Positions 58,944 through 64,000 of a stretch of 64,000 bases of DNA are shown here, in pieces (position 1 is the stretch's first letter; each line of letters begins with the position of its first letter). The position numbers and the translations under genes are program-made. The DNA is from Nocardiopsis suaedae (GTDB lineage Bacteria; Actinomycetota; Actinomycetes; Streptosporangiales; Streptosporangiaceae): contig NZ_JAQFWP010000024.1 of NCBI RefSeq assembly GCF_027706745.1, positions 1-64,000 of the forward strand, in the 5' to 3' direction. The notes below the pieces were generated by a model, which saw only the letters and a list, made by a program, of their open reading frames with translations, was not told the origin of the DNA and ran no database searches.

Positions 58944-59291
58944 TCACCCGGTGGCGGCCGGGGTGCGGTCGTGGCGCCTGTACTCGGCGATGACCTCGGG
59001 GGCGGCGCGTTCTGCGGCCGCGATGACCTCGTCCAGGTCGGTGTCGGGGCCGATCATGGTCACGATGTACTCGTGCCAGGTGCCGTCCGGGGCCAGGGCG
59101 CTGCCGTAGCCGAACCGCCAGAAGTCGCTGGTCTCCTCGTCGTCCCAGCGGTCGGCGCCGGGCACCAGGCCCAGCAGGAGGCGTTGCCCGCAGGCCAGGT
59201 CGAGGATCCCGACGTGGCCGCTGGCGTGTTCGGACCAGTCGATGGGGTGATCCACCACGGTGAAGGGGCCGGAGAGGGTCGTCGGGGTCAT
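58944..59291 (-). CDS. Hypothetical early protein
   Basis: 115 residues: FTVVDHPIDWSEHASGHVGILDLACGQRLLLGLVPG, then DDEETSDFWRFGYGSALAPDGTWHEYIVTMIGPDTDLDEVIAAAERAAPEV. A small alpha/beta protein with no family I recognise. Its ATG overlaps the stop of the DinD-like gene (ATGA). Confidence 0.6.
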   Translation of the reverse strand: MTPTTLSGPFTVVDHPIDWSEHASGHVGILDLACGQRLLLGLVPGADRWDDEETSDFWRFGYGSALAPDGTWHEYIVTMIGPDTDLDEVIAAAERAAPEVIAEYRRHDRTPAATG

Positions 59292-60007
59292 CGGACGACC
59301 TCCTCGAACGCCTGGGCGAGCACGTCCGCCGGATAGGTGTTGACCGAGCCGAAGGTCGCGTCCTGCCGCTTGACGGGCTCCTCGCCGCGGGAGCGCAGGA
59401 TCCTGCCCGCCACGGCTCCGACCCTCTGCAGGTGAGGGCGGTTGGTGGGGCGACCGTTGAGCTTGGCGTAGCCCAGGGCGGTGAACCAGTCGTGCTTGCC
59501 TTCGATCGCGGCGACCTTGGCTTCGGTGACGTCCTGGCGGCCTTCGACGGCGACGATGCGCTGCCGGTCCTCGCGAAGCCGGTCGATCATCCCCTGCAGG
59601 ACGTCGAGGTCGTCCCCGGTCGGCTTCTGCTCGGCGACCTCGGCTTCGCGGGTGCGGACCGCGAAGTACGCCTGTGCGGCGGCGACCTCGGGCTTGTTGG
59701 GGTCGCCGTTCATCGCCACCAGGTAGGCCGCGAACCGGGTCAGCTTGAAGTCTTGCCGCCGCTGGCCGAGGTTTCGGGATCCCGAAACCTCATTGGCCTC
59801 CCGGAACGCATCATCGGTGTCGACGCCCTGGTTTCGGGCCGACGCCATGGCGCGCTCGATCGCGGGCTTGAGGTTCTTCCACTGGGCGTAGGCCATGAGG
59901 GCCTGGAGCTTGCGGGCGCGCCAGATCTCGGCGCCGTCGGCGTCGACCTCCTTGATCGAGTCGAACGGCGTAGCGCCGGGCGCGGGAATGGTGATGGTGC
60001 TGGACAT
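59288..60007 (-). CDS. DinD/BRO-like antirepressor protein
   Basis: 239 residues. The N-terminal part EIWRARKLQALMAYAQWKNLKPAIERAMASARNQG and GQRRQDFKLTRFAAYLVAMNGDPNKPEVAAAQAYFAVRTREAE is the DNA-damage-inducible DinD-like pattern of phage-related proteins. A coiled region follows, then a C-terminal domain (LGYAKLNGRPTNRPHLQRVG, ILRSRGEEPVKRQDATFG, VNTYPADVLAQAFEE) clearly related to that of the Bro-N protein at 54232. Likely acts in the lysis-lysogeny decision or SOS response. Confidence 0.82.
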   Translation of the reverse strand: MSSTITIPAPGATPFDSIKEVDADGAEIWRARKLQALMAYAQWKNLKPAIERAMASARNQGVDTDDAFREANEVSGSRNLGQRRQDFKLTRFAAYLVAMNGDPNKPEVAAAQAYFAVRTREAEVAEQKPTGDDLDVLQGMIDRLREDRQRIVAVEGRQDVTEAKVAAIEGKHDWFTALGYAKLNGRPTNRPHLQRVGAVAGRILRSRGEEPVKRQDATFGSVNTYPADVLAQAFEEVVR

Positions 60008-60128
60008 GCTGCTTCCCCCCGGAAGTCAGATGTGCGAAGCCGCCGCTCGGCGCTGTGGGCGCGATGGGCGGCTGGGGAGAGCAGGCGGCGGGCGCCTGCG
60101 GCGGCGGCTCGGGGCCGCATGGCAGGCG

Positions 60129-60338
60129 TCAGGCGGAGGCGCGGTCGAGGGAGCGCTGCTCCTCGATGTAGGCCACGACCTCGCTGCGGTAGGCCACGAT
60201 GCGGCGGTTCATGCGGAACAGGTAGGGCGCGCGGCCCTGGTTCCGCAGCCAGCGCAGGGAGGCTTCGGAGGTGCGCATGAGCTCAGCGACCTCGGGGAGC
60301 AGCAGGAGCCGGTCGTCGACACGGTTGTTCGAGGTCAC
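60129..60338 (-). CDS. Excisionase-like / HTH_17 protein
   Basis: 69 residues: LLLLPEVAELMRTSEASLRWLRNQGRAPYLFRMNRRIVAYRSEVVAYIEEQ, a winged-helix of the excisionase/AlpA type. GTG start at 60338. It is the first gene of the leftward early operon, divergent from the repressor across a long intergenic region, as Cro or excisionase genes are. It could promote prophage excision with the integrase. Confidence 0.78.
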   Translation of the reverse strand: MTSNNRVDDRLLLLPEVAELMRTSEASLRWLRNQGRAPYLFRMNRRIVAYRSEVVAYIEEQRSLDRASA

Positions 60339-60900
60339 GGCGGGTCCGCCTGAATGCGGTTGGGGTGCTCCTGTAGCCTGGGTGCGCATACCCGGACTCC
60401 AATCATTGCCTGGCGAGGCGGTTGGTGGGTTGTGCATCGGGCCCCGCGGCTGCCACTGCGGGGCCCTTTCTTGTACGCCAGGGGGTCTGCCAACCACCCC
60501 GGCTAGGTCGCTGCGAGGCGCCATCTTGGGGCCTCACGGAACGACCATAACCCACGTCAACCCCACCCGCCACGCCAAGGTGGCAGCGTGGCGTTCAATA
60601 GCTTGGGCAGTGGTGTGCAGGTAGCTGTCTGACCTGCATGTTCGAGCTTCCGTAAGGATTTTCGACTGATCTGACGTGCTGGAACGCCGGGCGTGTCGCG
60701 GATGTGCGCTTCTGTTGCACTCGCCCGATCTTTGGCTGGCCCTCGGCCTGGCGGCCCCCTGTGCATAGATTGGACCTAACTTGGCTCTGCCTTGCACATA
60801 GTTGCCCAACGCTGCACACTGTTGCAGAGGGATACTGAGGGCTGCTGGCCTCTGCTCCTCGCTGCGCTTCGATGCAGCCCGACTCCTTGAGAGGAACCCC
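60339..60900. promoter_or_regulatory. Lysogeny control region between early operon and repressor
   Basis: 562 bp without a confident gene, AT-richer towards the repressor. Two similar 14-mers, TTGCACATAGTTGC (60792-60805) and CTGCACACTGTTGC (60812-60825), lie 20 bp apart. An inverted repeat TGCAGGT..ACCTGCA lies at 60616-60638. TGTTGCAC recurs at about 60713. These are candidate operators and promoters for repressor and excisionase. Confidence 0.55.
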
Positions 60901-61977
60901 ATGGCAAGCTCCATCGGCGCTCTACTGCGCGAGCGTCGGCAAGAGATCAACGTGAGCCAGAGCGATCTGGCCTGGCTGGCGCGCGTCTCTCGCGGCACCG
61001 TCTCCAACCTTGAACGCGAGAAGGGGGAGGCAGTCAGCTACATCGCCACGAGCAAGGTCGCTTCCGCTCTGGGGGTGCACAACGAGGGGTGGCGTCCTGA
61101 GGGGGGCAGCTTGGAGCCCACCGTCGAAGCCCAACTCCTACGACGGATGATCGCCTGCATCCTTGAGATCCGCGACGGCGTCGAGGGGGCCGAGGGAGAC
61201 CGGCATGCTGCTCGCCGTATCGCCGATGCCCTCACTAAGTTCGTAGACCGCTTTGAAGACGAAGACGTTTTTGATGTGGATGATGAAGCGCGATATGCCA
61301 GGGATGAGCTCGCGAATGCCGTGGCGATCAGGCTTGATGAACGCAGGCCAGCCGATGCGGCGGTCATCTCATTCTTCGAGGACCTTGGGTGGTCTCCAGA
61401 CGACCGTCTTCTCCCTCAGGCGGAATACGTACTGGAAAATGCGGCGTCTAGGACTCCGGAGTCCACGTTCGACGTAAAGCGCCAGGGTGCGTTGCGCCCG
61501 GAGAGGAGCTCATCGAGTCAATCAGCTATCTACGAGATGCTCAAGCATGTTCAGCAGCGTATCGACCAGCTCACCGAGCAACACATGAAGGTTGTCGGTG
61601 CTTTCCAACGGCTCCCGTTGCGCGTCCAACATGAGATCATGAACGGAACTGTCGCTGACTCAAGCGTTACCGACATTGCCGGTGGAACGGCGGTGCAGCT
61701 CTTCATGCGAAAGGATGAGACCGGAGTAGATCTCGTTCATACAATCCTTGACCTGAAATCGTGGGAGCAGATATCCACGCTGACTCAAGACGTGTTTGAA
61801 GCGGCCAATAAGAGGGGTGTGGATCTTTTGACCGACCCTGTTGCCGTTTTTGATGTCGTGCAGATGCTTCTTCTGGATTATGCCACTTCCCCCGATGCTC
61901 GTGACCGATTGAAGCAGGATAATCCTGAGCGGTATGAGTACCTGAAGAAGCAGTATCCCGACAAGTTCCCGGACTAG
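60901..61977 (+). CDS. XRE-type phage repressor (immunity) candidate
   Basis: 358 residues. An N-terminal XRE HTH (residues 5-60) has IGALLRERRQEINVSQSDLAWLARVSRGTVSNLERE and YIATSKVASALGVH. The rest is a long, acidic, mainly helical region with no catalytic motif (no Ser-Lys LexA pair is evident). It is lower in GC in its 3' half. GAGAGG lies upstream of the ATG. Its position between the integrase and the early operon, divergent from the excisionase-like gene, makes it the probable repressor. An unusual long C-terminal part could mediate multimerisation or antirepressor binding. Confidence 0.75.
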   Translation: MASSIGALLRERRQEINVSQSDLAWLARVSRGTVSNLEREKGEAVSYIATSKVASALGVHNEGWRPEGGSLEPTVEAQLLRRMIACILEIRDGVEGAEGDRHAARRIADALTKFVDRFEDEDVFDVDDEARYARDELANAVAIRLDERRPADAAVISFFEDLGWSPDDRLLPQAEYVLENAASRTPESTFDVKRQGALRPERSSSSQSAIYEMLKHVQQRIDQLTEQHMKVVGAFQRLPLRVQHEIMNGTVADSSVTDIAGGTAVQLFMRKDETGVDLVHTILDLKSWEQISTLTQDVFEAANKRGVDLLTDPVAVFDVVQMLLLDYATSPDARDRLKQDNPERYEYLKKQYPDKFPD

Positions 61978-62000
61978 TCTGGGAATGCAGGAGGTTGCTG

Positions 62001-63377
62001 ATGGCGAGACCGAGTAGCGGCCAGGCGGTCAAGCGCTGCGCGTGCCGCGACCCCGAGACCGGCAAGCAGCTCGGCACCCGGTGCCCAGAGCTGTCGAAGC
62101 GGGGCCACGGCAAGTGGTGGGGTCGCTACACAGCCCCCGCTGGCCCCAATGGCAAACGGCGCCGCCCCTGGGTCGGCCCGTTCGACACCAAGACCCAGGC
62201 CCTGGAGAAGGTGCGCGACGCCCTCACCGACGCCGACGCCATCGGCTTCGTCCCCGACCGCAACGTCACAGTGACCGCCTACCTGCGCGGCTGGCTCGAC
62301 TCCAAGAAGAAGCTCAAGGCCTCCACCCTGGACTCCTACCGCGAGGCCGTCGAGCTCTACTACATCCCCGCCCTGGGCCACCTGAAGCTGATCGACCTGC
62401 GCGACCACCACCTGGCCGAGCTCTACCGCGCCATTGGGCAGATCAACCGGCCCATGGAGGACGGTGAGCAGCCCTCGGAGGTACTACGGCGCCTCGTGGC
62501 CGCCAGGGCCCTCTCGAAGAGGAAGCTTGCCGAGGGCGAGAAGCCGTCCCTGAAGCGTCAGCGTCCGTTGTCCGCGGCGCGTATCCGCCGGATCCACGCC
62601 GTCATCTCCTCGGCGCTGGGCACCGCCAAGAAGCGCAAGCTGATCTCGGTGAACCCCGCCGACTTCGTCGAACTGCCCCGCGTGGCCAAGACCAAGCCGC
62701 AGGTGTGGACCAACGAGCGCGTCACCCGCTGGCAGCAGACCGGCAAGCGCCCCGCCCGGGTGATGGTGTGGACCCCCCAGCTCGCAGGCGCCTTCCTGGA
62801 CTTCTGCGAGCAGCGCGAGGACCGCCTGTACCCGCTGCTCCACCTGGTGGCCACGCGCGGCCTGCGCCGCGGCGAGGTGGCCTCGGCGCTGTGGGTCGAC
62901 ACCGACCTGGACGGCGCCAAGACCATGAGCGTGCTCGCCGGCCCCGAGGACGACGACGAAGGGCCCAAGACGGAGAAGTCGGTGCGCACCTTCAGCCTGG
63001 ACGAGGCGAACATCGCTCTGCTGCGGCGCTGGCGCAAGCAGCAGGAGGCCGAGCGCTCGGCGGCCGGCGAGGACTGGATCGACTCGGGGCGGATCTTCAC
63101 CCGCCCCGACGGCTCCCCGCTGCGCGAGGACTACCTGTCGCGGCACTTCCTACACCTGGTGGAGGCGGCGGGGCTCCCGCCGATCCGCTTCCACGACCTC
63201 AGGCACTGCTCGGCGAGCTTCGCCCTGGCGGCCGGGGTGGACATGAAGGTGGTCTCGGCGACGCTGGGGCACGCCCGGTACAGCTTCACCGCGGACACTT
63301 ACACGAGCGTGGTCCCCGAGGTGGCGGCGGCCGCCGCCGAGGCGACCACGGCGATCATCCCGCGGGGACCCCGTTGA
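62001..63377 (+). CDS. Tyrosine site-specific recombinase (integrase)
   Basis: 458 residues. An N-terminal Cys-rich arm-binding part (RCACRDPETGKQLGTRCPEL) and SAM-like core-binding domain (VTAYLRGWLDSKKKLKASTLDSYR) lead to the catalytic domain: R in ATRGLRRGEV, HDLRH, GHARYS and the nucleophile Tyr in TADTYTSVVP. The ATG at 62001 has AGGAGG six bases upstream; a TTG six bases earlier would overlap that site. It lies 72 bp from the right att repeat and recombines in the tRNA-Ser gene. Confidence 0.95.
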   Translation: MARPSSGQAVKRCACRDPETGKQLGTRCPELSKRGHGKWWGRYTAPAGPNGKRRRPWVGPFDTKTQALEKVRDALTDADAIGFVPDRNVTVTAYLRGWLDSKKKLKASTLDSYREAVELYYIPALGHLKLIDLRDHHLAELYRAIGQINRPMEDGEQPSEVLRRLVAARALSKRKLAEGEKPSLKRQRPLSAARIRRIHAVISSALGTAKKRKLISVNPADFVELPRVAKTKPQVWTNERVTRWQQTGKRPARVMVWTPQLAGAFLDFCEQREDRLYPLLHLVATRGLRRGEVASALWVDTDLDGAKTMSVLAGPEDDDEGPKTEKSVRTFSLDEANIALLRRWRKQQEAERSAAGEDWIDSGRIFTRPDGSPLREDYLSRHFLHLVEAAGLPPIRFHDLRHCSASFALAAGVDMKVVSATLGHARYSFTADTYTSVVPEVAAAAAEATTAIIPRGPR

Positions 63378-63385
63378 GACCGAAT

Positions 63386-63405
63386 GGACTCACGTCGGAC
63401 TCACA
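63386..63405 (+). promoter_or_regulatory. Candidate integrase arm-type sites, right
   Basis: GGACTCACG (63386-63394) and GGACTCACA (63397-63405) repeat with an 11-bp period, as at the left end, between integrase stop and the att core. Confidence 0.5.
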
Positions 63406-63426
63406 CAGCCACCGCTACACAAGGAA

Positions 63427-63453
63427 GGGGCCCGGCGCTGCGCACCGGACCCC
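63427..63453 (+). terminator. Terminator after the integrase
   Basis: GGGGCCCGG and CCGGACCCC pair (one mismatch) around a 9-base loop, followed by TTCT. The last four bases belong to the att repeat, mirroring the host terminator at the left end. Confidence 0.7.
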
Positions 63454-63519
63454 TTCTGACCTGCGGAGGATGAGGGATTCGAACCCTCGATCGGGTTGCC
63501 CCGAAACCGCATTAGCAGT
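63450..63519. repeat. Right prophage end (att repeat, within the intact tRNA-Ser)
   Basis: Identical to 23996-24065. It supplies the 3' 56 nt of the reconstituted tRNA gene, so host tRNA function is preserved. Confidence 0.95.
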
Positions 63520-63550
63520 GCGGCGCCCTAGGCCTCTAGGCGAATCCTCC
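63464..63550 (-). tRNA. tRNA-Ser (anticodon GCU)
   Basis: 87 nt. The acceptor stem GGAGGAT pairs with ATCCTCC, the anticodon loop is CTGCTAA giving GCU (reads AGC/AGU), the long variable arm is typical of serine, and the T arm has GGTTCGAATCC. No CCA is encoded. It is the attachment gene of the prophage: its first 31 nt are host, the remainder is in the repeat brought by the phage. Confidence 0.96.
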
Positions 63551-63663
63551 TCGGCGGAACAAGACTACAGACTCCGATGACAGACGTGCAAAACGAATCG
63601 GAGGAGGGCGTGCCGGGTCGGCCCCGGAACCGAGGCGGAGGGTGGGCGGCCGCCTGTGCGCGT

Positions 63664-64000
63664 TCACGTCGTGGCGCGGGCGATCGTCAGGTCCGCGTCC
63701 TCCCGCAGCTTCCGGACCGCCCGGGACACCGTGCTCTTCACCGTGCCGATCGTCACCCCCAGCCGGTCGGCGATCTGCGCCTCGGTCAGGTCGTCGTAGT
63801 ACCGCAGCCGCACGATCTGCCGCTGCCGGTCCGGCAGCCGTTCGATCGCCCTGTTCACCGTGTCCGCCAGGTCCGAGCGCCCCGTCGGGTCGTCCACCCG
63901 CTGCTCGGGGATCTCGTCGGTCGGGTACACCTCCAGGCGGTTCCGCCGCCACTCCGAGATCTGCGTGTTCACCATCGCCCGCCGCACGTACCCGTCGCGG
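63664..64000 (-). CDS. SigE-family RNA polymerase sigma factor, C-terminal part (partial)
   Basis: About 112 residues in the window; the gene continues past its right edge. It begins in region 2 (YVRRAMVNTQISEWRRNR, the usual VRR-x-x-VN-x-x-I-S-x-W-RR pattern of actinobacterial SigE-family ECF factors). It ends in region 4 (RLPDRQRQIVRLRYYDDLTEAQIADRLGVTIGTVKSTVSRAVRKLRED), a helix-turn-helix for the -35 element. This is host chromosome; the anti-sigma partner, if any, would lie further along. Confidence 0.9.
   Translation of the reverse strand, partial: RDGYVRRAMVNTQISEWRRNRLEVYPTDEIPEQRVDDPTGRSDLADTVNRAIERLPDRQRQIVRLRYYDDLTEAQIADRLGVTIGTVKSTVSRAVRKLREDADLTIARATT

Larger units (their letters stand above)
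23996..63519. mobile_element. Siphovirus-type prophage in tRNA-Ser(GCU)
   Basis: An element of about 39.4 kb bounded by the 70-bp tRNA-derived repeat, with a tyrosine integrase next to the intact tRNA. It contains full modules: immunity/integration, early regulation and replication, HNH and terminase, portal-scaffold-capsid, connectors, long flexible tail with tape measure, endolysin and holin. No essential structural gene is visibly broken, so it could be inducible. Late genes run right to left. The left 8 kb is accessory cargo, including hemC and an IS110 element. The MuF-scaffold-capsid order and tail genes resemble actinobacteriophage siphoviruses. Confidence 0.93.

Noticed and set aside
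1-64000. CRISPR array
   Set aside because: I saw no regularly spaced repeats with unique spacers and no cas genes; the only spaced direct repeats are the two short integrase-type pairs and imperfect operators.

Overview
The window is very GC-rich, with GTG starts, ATGA/GTGA gene overlaps and GC-ending codons. It also carries a DUF397/XRE pair, an ABATE/CGNR protein and a SigE-family sigma factor. Together these point to a filamentous actinobacterium, probably of the Nocardiopsaceae (Nocardiopsis or Streptomonospora type); the genus is inference.

Bases 1-24000 and 63464-64000 are host chromosome. The window opens on the 3' end of a 5S rRNA gene. A complete, diverged second 5S gene follows at about 3.5 kb with its own promoter and terminator. 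Then come ordinary chromosomal genes: regulator/target pairs (MarR-cupin, LysR-EamA, MarR-aldo/keto reductase, TetR-dehydrogenase), a NarL-type two-component system, an ABC exporter with an uncharacterised P-loop NTPase, a histidine kinase with a poly-aspartate partner, an ADP-ribosylglycohydrolase and a TPR protein. Degraded genes are present: a frameshifted Uma2 nuclease and a broken tandem of Imm49-type immunity genes. Several intergenic hairpins and palindromes are perfect and unusually long.

Bases 23996-63519 are a complete-looking siphovirus prophage (about 39.4 kb) integrated in tRNA-Ser(GCU). The integrase-proximal end keeps an intact tRNA; the distal end carries the displaced 56-nt tRNA 3' part, inside a 70-bp direct repeat. 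Paired 9-mer repeats, each pair at 11-bp spacing, lie just inside both ends and look like integrase arm sites. The right end holds integrase and repressor (+ strand). A leftward early block follows (HTH/excisionase, two antirepressor-like proteins, primase-polymerase, RepA-like ATPase, many small proteins). Then comes a leftward late block in canonical order: HNH, small and large terminase, portal, MuF, scaffold, capsid, connectors, major tail, tail chaperones, tape measure, large tail protein, endolysin, holin. The two tail chaperone frames are linked by a GGGAAAC slippery site in the correct phase.

The left arm of the prophage (24.1-32.2 kb) is accessory DNA. It holds a DUF2637 membrane protein of a type common on actinomycete plasmids, an XRE/DUF397 module, a cluster of small overlapping genes, an IS110 element, and an apparently intact hydroxymethylbilane synthase gene (hemC). 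The hemC cargo, the double antirepressor, the palindrome inside an HTH gene and the hairpin downstream of the replication genes are the best leads for new biology.
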